From the NCBI RefSeq assembly GCF_023746555.1, contig NZ_CP098755.1, positions 1,995,001 to 2,059,000 on the forward strand: a stretch of DNA of 64,000 nt, written 5' to 3'. Under the pieces are notes generated by a model that was not told the origin of the DNA, ran no database searches, and saw only the letters and a list, made by a program, of their open reading frames with translations. The DNA comes from Brevibacillus ruminantium (GTDB lineage Bacteria > Bacillota > Bacilli > Brevibacillales > Brevibacillaceae). Below, one piece after another: positions 1 to 7,238 of the stretch. The translations under genes and the position numbers were made by a program. How positions within the stretch are numbered: position 1 is the first letter of the stretch; every line of letters begins with the position of its first letter.

Positions 1-2
1 CC

Positions 3-383
3 GTGACACTGGAAAACGGGCAGACACATACCGGATTTATCGCATATTCTTTAGGCAATTTTATATCTGCACAGCGTCGTGAGTACAAGGATGTCGGTGC
101 TATTCTGAAGCTTACGCTCTTCAAGGGAGAAAATGGCGAGGCACATGTAGAGCAAGCAGAATGGATTCCTACTTATGTCCATTATTATCGAAAAAATGGA
201 AAACGTCAGTATGTCATCTACCCAGTCTCGCAAACCCTGGCTGCGGTTCAACAGGGGCAGAAGGACCCTGTTTTGACCAAAGAAGTGCTGGCTTATTTGA
301 ATCGTTTAGACAAAGAAATACAAATTCATCTCGATTCCTTGGAGAAAAGGAAAGAAAAAGAAAAAGAGAAAGAGGCCAGCTAG
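3..383 (+). CDS. CapA-family (PgsA-like) protein, C-terminal fragment
   Basis: The reading frame is open at the window edge, so only the last ~126 residues are visible. The motif YSLGNFI near residue 16 is typical of CapA/PGA_cap proteins, metallophosphatase-like proteins linked to poly-gamma-glutamate capsule synthesis or anchoring. The protein ends in a very charged tail of alternating Lys and Glu. An intrinsic terminator overlaps the stop codon. The GTG at position 3 is only the first start-like codon in view; the true start lies upstream. The family call rests on one motif and the fold context, so the exact role is inferred. Confidence 0.6.
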   Translation: MTLENGQTHTGFIAYSLGNFISAQRREYKDVGAILKLTLFKGENGEAHVEQAEWIPTYVHYYRKNGKRQYVIYPVSQTLAAVQQGQKDPVLTKEVLAYLNRLDKEIQIHLDSLEKRKEKEKEKEAS

Positions 384-399
384 CAGTGCTGGCCTTTTT
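374..399 (+). terminator. Intrinsic terminator of the CapA-like gene
   Basis: A perfect 7-bp stem, GGCCAGC (374-380) and GCTGGCC (388-394), is followed by TTTTT. The stop codon TAG lies in the loop. Confidence 0.85.
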
Positions 400-462
400 G
401 CATATGCAGTTTGCCGGGTAGCATACTGATCGGCGAAGGAGAGAAGGGAGTAGGAAAGAAAG

Positions 463-1530
463 CTACTTCTGTCCGAAACCAAAGGGAAAATTGATTTTTA
501 GCTGCAGCTTCAGCTCTTCGTTGACCATGCTGATTCCCTGTACCTGAATATTCGGGGAGATCAGCTCAGGGTAAAAACCAAAATCGTAGGCTTGATCCAT
601 TTCCTCGATGGTGGAGGAAGGCAGGGCAAAGCCGTCGAAATACAATTCATTGATGCGAAATTTCAACTCTTTCGGCGAAACCAGCTCGTAGGAACCGACC
701 AGCTTGATCTGCATGTGATCATAGGTACCTTCGACGATGAGCTGATTGTTTTCGAAGCGGAACTGTGAATGTTTGAACAGTTCATCTTTGTTCATCAAAA
801 ATTGGTTAAACTCATCTTGCCGGATCGTTAGTGTATGCAGGAATAACCCCTCGGATTGAATACGATCCGGAGTAGCCAGCTCAGGAATCTGAAACATCAC
901 CGTGGACAATTGGCTGAAAAAGGTTTGGAAAGCTGGCAGGCCGCGCTCGCGCCAATCGACGATTAAATGGCCTATTAGGGACTGAACATTGGTCGCATCG
1001 CCTATTTTCGAGAGATTCTCTTCTTTCTCAGCCTGGATAGCGAGCATCTCGGCCAATTGCTTTTCGTACGATTTTTTCAGTTCCTGCAAAGCGGTGATCC
1101 GCTGCAGCTTATCAGACTGCATAGCTTCCATTTTTGTCCGCTCGGCCTGGTATTTTTCCAGTTTCTGCATGTCTCTTTCATACAAGAGCTGCAGGAAATC
1201 AAACATCAGCAAAAAATCATTAAAATTTTCAGCGTCAAACAACAGAGTCAAAAGCGAAACGCGCTCCCCCGTGTAGTAGGCCACAGCTACTTCACCGGCA
1301 TGCCGCTTCATCGCTTCCATGACAAGTTTTTGCCGTTGCATGTCCAAATCAAGACGGGCTACCTCTCCGTTCAGCCGGCTTTCCTCCTGTTTGATCATTC
1401 CCAGCGTCCGCTCCAGCTCTTTTTGTGTAAAATGCTGTTGCAGGATCAACTGCTCCAAAGGGGGAAGTTCCTCGGCGAAAGCGGTTAAAGGCATAAGGGC
1501 AAGCAGCAAGGCGAGCAATAGTTTACGCAT
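463..1530 (-). CDS. Exported coiled-coil protein of unknown function (PcsB/EnvC-like N-terminus)
   Basis: 355 residues, starting with a clear signal peptide: MRK, a Leu/Ala-rich core, and a likely cut after AFA near residue 19. Residues ~25-180 are heptad-rich coiled coil. Around residues 90-115 (VSLLTLLFDAENFNDFLL) the sequence resembles the hinge of PcsB/CwlO/EnvC coiled-coil domains, which regulate peptidoglycan hydrolases. There is no NlpC/P60 or LytM catalytic domain. Instead the C-terminal ~160 residues form a beta-rich region that recalls YpmS/LmeA-type lipid-binding folds (a weak impression). It is convergent with the CapA-like gene and divergent from the MidA-like gene. A role at the cell envelope is inferred; the molecular function is not recognised. 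Confidence 0.75.
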   Translation of the reverse strand: MRKLLLALLLALMPLTAFAEELPPLEQLILQQHFTQKELERTLGMIKQEESRLNGEVARLDLDMQRQKLVMEAMKRHAGEVAVAYYTGERVSLLTLLFDAENFNDFLLMFDFLQLLYERDMQKLEKYQAERTKMEAMQSDKLQRITALQELKKSYEKQLAEMLAIQAEKEENLSKIGDATNVQSLIGHLIVDWRERGLPAFQTFFSQLSTVMFQIPELATPDRIQSEGLFLHTLTIRQDEFNQFLMNKDELFKHSQFRFENNQLIVEGTYDHMQIKLVGSYELVSPKELKFRINELYFDGFALPSSTIEEMDQAYDFGFYPELISPNIQVQGISMVNEELKLQLKINFPFGFGQK

Positions 1531-1654
1531 CTCTTCACCTTTTGTTTCGTAGCGTGATTGGAGCCAAAAGCCAAAGACGCTCTCACCACATTGTATGATC
1601 TCTTTTCGTATTATAGCCTTAGTTGACTGAATTTGGATAGCAGGAGAAACGAAG

Positions 1655-2791
1655 ATGACGATATTACCCAGAATTTACAAGGAAATCGAGCAACGGCCAG
1701 AAGGGGCCATTCCATTTGTCCGCTTCATGGAAATGGCTTTGTATGATCAACAGGGAGGGTATTATACCTCTGCCCGCCAAAAAATCGGCAAGGACGGCGA
1801 TTTTTATACCAGTGCCACCGTGCATCCTGTATTTGCAGAGACACTGGCTGATGTCGTGATCGAGATGTGGGAAGCCGGAAAGTGGTCTGCGCCCACCCTG
1901 GTCGAGATTGGAGGTGGGACGGGAGCACTGTGCAATGCCATACTCAGCCGGTTGCAGGAAGCAGCTCCGGCACTTTTCGCTGCGATTCAGGTGGTCTTGG
2001 TGGAAGCAAGCCCCTACCATCGCCAGCTGCAGCAGGATGCTCTGGCGAAGTGGCAGCGTCCCGTCCGCGTCTATGAAAGTCTGAAGGCGGCGGCTGTAGC
2101 GGAAACCATCGAGGGGGTCATCCTCTCCAATGAGTGGTTTGACGCTTTTCCTGTTCATCTCGCTGAGAAAACGGGCGAGGGGTGGCAGGAGGTGTATGTG
2201 ACCAGACAAGGAGAGGGGCTGCAAGAGTGTTTGCGGGAGCCCGCCCCGGCACTCGCCAGTTTTTTGGCCGAGGTCGATGAGAGACTGCCAAAAGGAATGC
2301 GCGTAGAGGTTAATCTGGAGGTGGGACGGACATTTGCCCAGCTCGCCGAACTGTTGAAGTGCGGGTACATCATTACCATCGACTACGGAGATCTTCAGGA
2401 AGATTTGTACCATCCGAGCAGAAAAAGAGGCACGCTGATGTGTTACTACCGTCATCAGGTGGATGACAATCCGTACGTTCGTGTCGGGGAGCAAGACATA
2501 ACCGCCCATGTTAATTTTTCAGCGTTGATCCAGGCAGGGGAGCAGTCCGGTTTTCAGACGATCGGCTTCATGCGGCAGGATCAGTTTCTGATCAAAAGCG
2601 GATTGCTTGAAAAAGCGGTCAATCACCAAGACAGAGACCCTTTTACGAGCGAAGCAATGAAGCGGAACCGGGCTATTCAACAATTGATTTTGCCAGGGGG
2701 ACTGGGAGGATTGTTTCGGGTGCTGGTTCAGTCAAAAGGGGACATGCCTCAAGCGGGTTTTCGCTTTCAGAGAAGCGGACGAAGCTGGTAG
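1655..2791 (+). CDS. MidA/NDUFAF7-type SAM-dependent methyltransferase
   Basis: 378 residues with the layout of the Methyltransf_28 family, which includes human NDUFAF7, an arginine methyltransferase acting on a complex I subunit. SAM motif I is VEIGGGTG at residues 83-90, and the family motif LSNEWFDAFPVH follows near residue 150. The bacterial substrate is not known to me. Start ATG follows a GGAGAAAC-type ribosome site. It stands alone, with a terminator directly downstream. Function as a protein methyltransferase is family knowledge; the target is open. Confidence 0.85.
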   Translation: MTILPRIYKEIEQRPEGAIPFVRFMEMALYDQQGGYYTSARQKIGKDGDFYTSATVHPVFAETLADVVIEMWEAGKWSAPTLVEIGGGTGALCNAILSRLQEAAPALFAAIQVVLVEASPYHRQLQQDALAKWQRPVRVYESLKAAAVAETIEGVILSNEWFDAFPVHLAEKTGEGWQEVYVTRQGEGLQECLREPAPALASFLAEVDERLPKGMRVEVNLEVGRTFAQLAELLKCGYIITIDYGDLQEDLYHPSRKRGTLMCYYRHQVDDNPYVRVGEQDITAHVNFSALIQAGEQSGFQTIGFMRQDQFLIKSGLLEKAVNHQDRDPFTSEAMKRNRAIQQLILPGGLGGLFRVLVQSKGDMPQAGFRFQRSGRSW

Positions 2792-2795
2792 TAAA

Positions 2796-2827
2796 AAAGG
2801 GCATCGCCAGAGAACCTGGCATGCCCT
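2796..2827 (+). terminator. Intrinsic terminator after the MidA-like gene
   Basis: AAAGGGCATCGCCAG pairs with CTGGCATGCCCTTT (one internal mismatch). The thymine tract is short, so strength is uncertain. Confidence 0.7.
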
Positions 2828-2849
2828 TTATATGTATGTGTCAGAGACG

Positions 2850-2882
2850 AAAAAAGATGCTCAGCAGGTGAGCATCTTTTTT
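2850..2882 (-). terminator. Intrinsic terminator of yqgY (works in both directions)
   Basis: A near-perfect hairpin, AAAAAAGATGCTC / GAGCATCTTTTTT, gives a T-run on either strand. It lies immediately downstream of the minus-strand yqgY gene and could also stop read-through from the plus strand. Confidence 0.85.
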
Positions 2883-2883
2883 C

Positions 2884-3153
2884 TTACAGCAATGTTTGGA
2901 GCACCAGAGAGTGCTCTTGTGGCCCAACTGGCATCACGAAGAACGTGTAGTAAGTGAAGCCCACAAAAGATACGAACATGAAACCAAAGAAAATGTTCAA
3001 ATATGCCCGCTCGGTCAGATTCATGTAGCTGAGCGCCACGAAAAATGCGGTCAGGCCGAAGAACAACAGAGCCATCGGGTACAATCCACCCCAGAACGCC
3101 ATCAGAGCGATAGCAATCGTCCAGAAGCCCAGTACGCGATACATACGATCCAT
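2884..3153 (-). CDS. yqgY: YqgY-like DUF2626 membrane protein
   Basis: 89 residues starting MDRMYRVLGFW, matching the B. subtilis YqgY family (DUF2626) from the first residue. Three hydrophobic segments (about 9-27, 31-47 and 57-75) indicate a small integral membrane protein. I chose ATG 3153 because AAAGGAGGG sits about 8 nt upstream; a longer in-frame start at 3177 lies upstream of that ribosome site. It lies near mgsR, as yqgY and yqgZ (mgsR) do in B. subtilis. Function is unknown. Confidence 0.85.
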   Translation of the reverse strand: MDRMYRVLGFWTIAIALMAFWGGLYPMALLFFGLTAFFVALSYMNLTERAYLNIFFGFMFVSFVGFTYYTFFVMPVGPQEHSLVLQTLL

Positions 3154-3206
3154 CTGTAATCCCTCCTTTTGCTGCAAGTCGGCAATATTTACAAGATTCC
3201 TTCCCC

Positions 3207-3235
3207 ATTATATAGGACAGGGAGAGACGTGTAAA
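3207..3235 (-). promoter_or_regulatory. SigA-type promoter of yqgY
   Basis: Read on the minus strand: TTTACA (3235-3230), a 17-nt spacer and a perfect TATAAT (3212-3207), about 55 nt before the yqgY start. Confidence 0.75.
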
Positions 3236-3299
3236 CGGGAAGGTATGACGGTTTTTTGACCGTATCAAAATGCATGCATGAAAAGCCGCAAATTCGGCG

Positions 3300-4031
3300 T
3301 TAGCTTTCTGGGGAAAGCTGGCTGCAGGCATCGGGCAGATGAATCACCGTGTAATTGCAGGAGCGGCATCCGCTCAACATCGACTCATCTTCTCGTAACT
3401 CAATGTTCCCAAAGTAGGTCTCAAATATTCCGGTCAACAAAGCGTTGTGCATCTTGCAAACGGAGTTGGGAAATCGCTTCGCGCTTTCTGAGAAGGTACA
3501 GTTATAGACCCGGAATCGCAGTTGGCCATCGGGCAGCGCTTCGATGTCCGGTTTTAAGCCCTGCGCGATTACCAAGCGGTTAATATGGTCCAGTTTTTCC
3601 GACAGGGAAGCCGTTTCCTTGAGAAGAGGGTATTCTTTGATCGCGCGCTTCGCCATTTCCTTTCCCATGCGATGCCCCATGTTGATCAGGGCCGCTTCTC
3701 CTGCTTCCCCAAGGGAAAGCAGACTCTCGATCGCGATGTCAGCGAGCAAGCGATAGTCGCGCGGAGGAAACTGAAGGCTGACGACATGATCAGACAGCGT
3801 ATAGAGACGGCTTGGACGTCCGCCTTTCCCGCTCTTGTCGGAGGAGGAACTTAGAAGGCGAACATCTTCCAGCTTCGTTAGATGAAGGCGGGCAACGTTT
3901 GGATGGATAGAAAAGTGTTCCGCGATTTCTTGAACCGTTACAGGTTCGATACGGTTCGATACATACTGGTAGATGGAAAAACGAGTTGAATCCGCCAAGG
4001 CGCTGGTTAGTTTTTGAGCGTCGCATTCCAT
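3300..4031 (-). CDS. SufR-like winged-helix regulator with C-terminal four-cysteine region
   Basis: 243 residues. Residues ~5-80 form an ArsR-type winged helix (ALADSTRFSIYQYV, then NVARLHLTKLE as recognition helix). The C-terminal domain carries Cys178, Cys192, Cys222 and Cys225 in a layout like SufR proteins, where cysteines hold an Fe-S cluster: NC, 13 residues, C, then GCRSCNY. A further Cys236 follows. Iron-sulfur or redox sensing is therefore likely but inferred. It is divergent from mgsR, a stress regulator acting through a CxxC redox switch, and a perfect 10-bp inverted repeat lies between them. The start ATG 4031 follows GGAGGGA. Confidence 0.75.
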   Translation of the reverse strand: MECDAQKLTSALADSTRFSIYQYVSNRIEPVTVQEIAEHFSIHPNVARLHLTKLEDVRLLSSSSDKSGKGGRPSRLYTLSDHVVSLQFPPRDYRLLADIAIESLLSLGEAGEAALINMGHRMGKEMAKRAIKEYPLLKETASLSEKLDHINRLVIAQGLKPDIEALPDGQLRFRVYNCTFSESAKRFPNSVCKMHNALLTGIFETYFGNIELREDESMLSGCRSCNYTVIHLPDACSQLSPES

Positions 4032-4111
4032 ATGGTTCCCTCCCTTCCTGCGGCAAATTATTTTAAGTGTATCCGATTTTTCGCTGAATGTTAAGGCGGG
4101 AGTGTGCTGAT

Positions 4112-4149
4112 CGATTAGATCCGCTGTCGATTACCGGTAGATCTAATCG
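4112..4149. promoter_or_regulatory. Perfect 10-bp inverted repeat between the SufR-like gene and mgsR
   Basis: CGATTAGATC (4112-4121) and GATCTAATCG (4140-4149) are exact reverse complements around an 18-nt loop. The right arm ends 21 nt upstream of the mgsR -35 box. An operator for the adjacent SufR-like regulator is the simplest reading. The T-rich stretch at 4150-4157 also allows a terminator-like role. Confidence 0.55.
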
Positions 4150-4170
4150 TATTTTTTAGATTTAATACTA

Positions 4171-4200
4171 TTGACATAGTGTAAATACCGCATTTATAAT
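4171..4200 (+). promoter_or_regulatory. SigA promoter of mgsR
   Basis: Perfect TTGACA (4171-4176), 18-nt spacer, perfect TATAAT (4195-4200). The ~80-nt leader to the mgsR start shows no strong fold. Confidence 0.85.
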
Positions 4201-4279
4201 CCTAAGTAAGAAAGGTTTTTTTATTAGCTTACTTTTAGAAAGCAAAAAGATGATATAGAGTGAGATGGAGGGTTAAACG

Positions 4280-4657
4280 ATGGCGGTAGCAGAGCGTACC
4301 CGTACCCAAAAATTAACGTTTTTCACCTACCCGAGTTGCACCTCCTGTCGCAAAGCAAAAGCTTGGCTGGCAGAGAATGGGGTTAACTACGAAGAGCGGC
4401 ATTTGTTCAAAAATCCGCCTACTTCTGAAGAACTGCTTGAAATTATCAAAATGACAACAAATGGGTTGGATGAAATATTGTCCACACGCAGCCAGCGCTT
4501 TAAAAACCTGGATGTAAACATTGACGATATGTCGGTAAGCGAGCTGTTGGAGATGTTAAGTGAAGAACCACAGCTATTAAAACGGCCAATCCTGACAGAC
4601 GGTGAAAACCTGATCGTCGGTTTTAACCAATCGGCTATGAAAAATCTGCTTGCCTGA
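4280..4657 (+). CDS. mgsR: Spx/MgsR-family RNA polymerase-binding regulator
   Basis: 125 residues of the ArsC/Spx fold. The redox switch CTSC sits near residues 20-23 (YPSCTSCRKAKAWL), and the RPIL block near residue 104 is typical of Spx/MgsR. These proteins bind the RNA polymerase alpha subunit and redirect transcription under oxidative or ethanol/heat stress. Proximity to yqgY matches the B. subtilis yqgY-yqgZ(mgsR) neighbourhood and favours MgsR over Spx itself, although the two are hard to separate by eye. The N-terminus is ~10 residues longer than usual. It has its own perfect SigA-type promoter and a terminator. Confidence 0.8.
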   Translation: MAVAERTRTQKLTFFTYPSCTSCRKAKAWLAENGVNYEERHLFKNPPTSEELLEIIKMTTNGLDEILSTRSQRFKNLDVNIDDMSVSELLEMLSEEPQLLKRPILTDGENLIVGFNQSAMKNLLA

Positions 4658-4659
4658 TA

Positions 4660-4688
4660 AAGAGAGGGGTTTATCCCTTCTCTTTTTT
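4660..4688 (+). terminator. Intrinsic terminator of mgsR
   Basis: AGAGAGGGG pairs with CCCTTCTCT through one bulge, followed by a TTTTTT run. Confidence 0.7.
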
Positions 4689-4744
4689 CTTTTTTCAAAC
4701 ATGTTTACAATGAGAGCAAGATCACAGGGAAGGGATGGGACAAA

Positions 4745-5500
4745 ATGGAGACCATTCGCTTGGAGAAAAAAGAAGGAATCGCCACGATTACACTGGCGCG
4801 CCCCGAGGTCCACAATGCGATCAGTCTGGAAATGACGGAGGAGATCCAGGCTGCTGTCGCGGACTGTGCAGCCGATTCACAGGTAAAAGTAATCATCTTT
4901 ACGGGGGAGGGAGAAAGCTTCGTCTCTGGCGGAGATCTCAAACAATTTATCGCCGCGCGTGGAAGGGAGCAAGCTTTGCCGATCCTCAGCAAGGTCGCCG
5001 GAATGCTGAAGACAATCGAAGAATCTCCGAAACCGACCATCGCCATGATCAATGGCCACGCGATTGGGGGAGGAAGTGAATTTGCCATCTCCTGTCATTT
5101 TCGCTATGCCAGCCAGTCCGCTATGCTTGGCTTTGTGCAAATTGGTTTACATATTACGTCTGGCTGGGGAGGGGGTACGCGTTTGTTGGACAAGCTGCCT
5201 GAGTCTCGTGCGCTTGCTCTTTTGTTAACGGGAGAAAAGCTGACCGCCCGAGAGGCAGAGCGATATGGTTTGGTCGATCATGTGTGCCATCCCGATCGTT
5301 TGCGCGAGGAGACGGAGCAATTTGCCAGGATGATCGCCGCCCAGCCTCTTGCCGGGATTGAAGCCTATATGAGATTGCTTGCCTGGAAGCGCGCCGGAAT
5401 CCCGCAGTCTGAAAGAGTGGAGCGCGAAGTCAGCCAGTGTGCCGATTTGTGGGGAAATGATGAGCATGTGCGTCTGGTAGAAAAATTTTTACGAAAATAA
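4745..5500 (+). CDS. Crotonase-family protein, possibly an acyl-CoA decarboxylase
   Basis: 251 residues with the crotonase fold. The oxyanion-hole segments are SGGDLKQF near residue 63 and HAIGGGSEFAIS near 103. True enoyl-CoA hydratases have a second catalytic Glu in the pattern LPE..LGI.PG.GG. Here the segment reads MLGFVQIGLHITSGWGGGTRL, with no Glu and with a Trp-Gly-Gly like the ECHDC1 ethylmalonyl-CoA decarboxylase group. A classic hydratase is therefore doubtful, and decarboxylation of a malonyl-CoA-type by-product is a reasonable alternative. It is a single-gene unit after mgsR, with GAAGGGA before ATG 4745. No clear terminator follows. Confidence 0.75.
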   Translation: METIRLEKKEGIATITLARPEVHNAISLEMTEEIQAAVADCAADSQVKVIIFTGEGESFVSGGDLKQFIAARGREQALPILSKVAGMLKTIEESPKPTIAMINGHAIGGGSEFAISCHFRYASQSAMLGFVQIGLHITSGWGGGTRLLDKLPESRALALLLTGEKLTAREAERYGLVDHVCHPDRLREETEQFARMIAAQPLAGIEAYMRLLAWKRAGIPQSERVEREVSQCADLWGNDEHVRLVEKFLRK

Positions 5501-5565
5501 AAGACTTGCTGCCACACCGAAGTCTCTCCTGTTTAAAGAATTCTATGCTTGGACATACTTTTTCT

Positions 5566-5690
5566 AGGACGATAGGATTCATAAGCTGATTCCTATGGAC
5601 ATAGTCGGTTGGTGAGAACGAACCGGCAACGGCACGTCCTGTGCTTCACAACTAGCCCTCCGCCCATTTGGTTGGCGGAGTTAAGTTTTC
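5566..5690 (+). ncRNA. Candidate structured leader RNA before gerR (three-way junction plus terminator hairpin)
   Basis: By eye, 5566-5571 (AGGACG) pairs with 5635-5640 (CGTCCT) and encloses two hairpins. One is ATAGGATTC/GATTCCTAT (5572-5580/5588-5596, one mismatch). The other is CGGTTGGT-GAGA-ACGAACCG (5606-5625, one mismatch, GNRA tetraloop). A terminator-like stem CTCCGCC/GGCGGAG (5658-5664/5674-5680) follows, with a weak TTAAGTTTT tail, 95 nt before the gerR start. The layout is that of an attenuator or riboswitch, but I do not recognise a known class. The pairing is visible; function is inferred. Confidence 0.45.
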
Positions 5691-5775
5691 TGATAGAAAA
5701 CGATTCTACAAGAGTAGGAAAAAGCATAGGATGGAGTACATCATCCTTTTAAAGGTAACGGGAGGGACTTCATAC

Positions 5776-6426
5776 ATGGTAGCTTCCAGACAGGACGCAT
5801 GGACTGAAGATGACGATCTGGTGTTGGCGGAAGTCACCCTACGCCATATTCGCGAGGGCGGCACTCAGCTAGCTGCTTTTGAAGAAGTAGGTCAACGCTT
5901 GGGGCGAACCGCCGCGGCTTGCGGGTTTCGCTGGAACAGTTGTGTCCGCAAAAGGTATGACGCGGCGATCGCTATCGCCAAAAACCAGCGGCAACAGTTA
6001 AAAAAGATGGGACGGCTTGCTTCTGTGCAAACGCAGAGCAACGGAGAAGCGCATCTGTTCAGGAGACCTCAGCAGCCCGTATCTATTTCTTTGCCTGAAT
6101 CTTCGCCAAGCACGTACAGCCATCCGGAGGAAGAGCAGATCGAATCCGTGATTCGCATGTTGATCAATCAAAAAGGGCTGGTTCAGAGAGTCAAACAGCT
6201 TGAACAAGAGTTGGAAGGCAAGACGCTGGAGTTAAAAGAATGGAAAGACGCATATGACAGGACACAGAAAGAGCTGGAACAGATTCAAGGGGTAAATGAA
6301 GATTACAAGGCACTGGTTCAGATCATGGAGCGCGCCCGGAAGCTTGCATTTTTAAACGAAGAGGAGCCTGCCAGGGCGATCTTCAAAATGGACGAAAATG
6401 GCAATTTGGAAAGAGTAGAAAAATAG
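5776..6426 (+). CDS. gerR: GerR/RsfA-family sporulation regulator (YlbO homologue)
   Basis: 216 residues. The N-terminal ~55 residues (DAWTEDDDLVLAEVTLRHI, GRTAAACGFRWNSCVRKRY) form the Myb/SANT-like DNA-binding domain of the RsfA/YlbO family. The C-terminal half is a long coiled coil (about 130-190). In B. subtilis YlbO is GerR, a mother-cell regulator of the SigE regulon, while RsfA acts in the prespore. The neighbour ylbP follows ylbO there too, favouring GerR. ATG 5776 was chosen because GGAGGG lies 9 nt upstream; an in-frame start at 5668 would put the leader hairpin inside the gene. Confidence 0.8.
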   Translation: MVASRQDAWTEDDDLVLAEVTLRHIREGGTQLAAFEEVGQRLGRTAAACGFRWNSCVRKRYDAAIAIAKNQRQQLKKMGRLASVQTQSNGEAHLFRRPQQPVSISLPESSPSTYSHPEEEQIESVIRMLINQKGLVQRVKQLEQELEGKTLELKEWKDAYDRTQKELEQIQGVNEDYKALVQIMERARKLAFLNEEEPARAIFKMDENGNLERVEK

Positions 6427-6448
6427 GGGCTTGCTTGCAAAAAAGGAG

Positions 6449-6485
6449 AAAAAAGAAGCGGTGCCGTACTGACCGCTTCTTTTTT
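6449..6485. terminator. Bidirectional terminator between gerR and ylbP
   Basis: AAAAAAGAAGCGGT pairs with ACCGCTTCTTTTTT around a 9-nt loop, giving a T-run for both converging genes. Confidence 0.9.
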
Positions 6486-6501
6486 CGTTTTAATTCGTTC
6501 C

Positions 6502-6969
6502 CTAGTCTTGGAGACCGACGCCTTCCGGAAGCCAAACGTACGGATTTTCTCCGCGGTCGCGCATCGGGTTGTACTTCACGGGAGTAAAGCCCATTTTCAG
6601 CCAGAATTGATCAGCACGACAGCGGGAATTGGTTTTGATCGGTGCCCCGAAGCTTTTGGCATGGTTAACCAGTGCAGTACCAAAATCCTTGCCGCGATAG
6701 TCAGGCAGCACTTCTAGCTTCCACAGCTCATAGTAATCCTGAGCAGGGGAGAAATAGCGATCGTACTTCCCGTCGATTTTGTACAGACTCATCCGTGCGA
6801 TCAAAAGATCATTTTCGTAAATGCCGTAAAAAGGAGACTCGGAATCGTTCTCCACGATGTTCGCCTCCAGGTCTTCCTTCATCGAAAGTTCCTCCAGGCC
6901 AAATTCGCGAAATCTTTGAAACTCCTCCAAAGTCTTGTAGTTGATATTTAGTCGTTTTACCTCAAACAT
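6502..6969 (-). CDS. ylbP: YlbP-family GNAT acetyltransferase
   Basis: 155 residues, closely following B. subtilis YlbP: INYKTLEEFQRFRE near the start, then ENDSESPFYGIY and DYYELWKLEVLP. The acetyl-CoA loop is degenerate (YRGKDFGTALV in place of Q/RxxGxG/A). The substrate is unknown. It converges with gerR, keeping the ylbO-ylbP neighbourhood of Bacillus. Confidence 0.85.
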   Translation of the reverse strand: MFEVKRLNINYKTLEEFQRFREFGLEELSMKEDLEANIVENDSESPFYGIYENDLLIARMSLYKIDGKYDRYFSPAQDYYELWKLEVLPDYRGKDFGTALVNHAKSFGAPIKTNSRCRADQFWLKMGFTPVKYNPMRDRGENPYVWLPEGVGLQD

Positions 6970-7187
6970 GAGTTGCCACTCCTCTCACGCACTTTGCCTT
7001 TCCACAAACCTATATCCATTATACACAAAAACGGTTGCACGATAGTGCTTTTTCTTCCAATCTCATCTCGTTTGTCAAAAAATGTTGTTGCTGTGAAGGT
7101 ACAAATTTCAATTTCGACCTAGATCAAACTCATTTCTCATGGCAAAATAGAGAGTAAGCTAAATATTTTGGCAATCGCCCGGACAAG

Positions 7188-7203
7188 TTGCAAGCGTTTT
7201 CAT
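7188..7203 (+). promoter_or_regulatory. CcpA cre operator upstream of the yng operon
   Basis: TTGCAAGCGTTTTCAT fits the catabolite-response consensus WTGNAANCGNWNNCAW at every defined position. It lies 35 nt before the yngH start, where CcpA would block transcription when good sugars are present. No convincing -35/-10 pair was found nearby. Confidence 0.75.
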
Positions 7204-7238
7204 AGTACGGACGATTGGTCAGTGAGAGGAGCGTTGCC

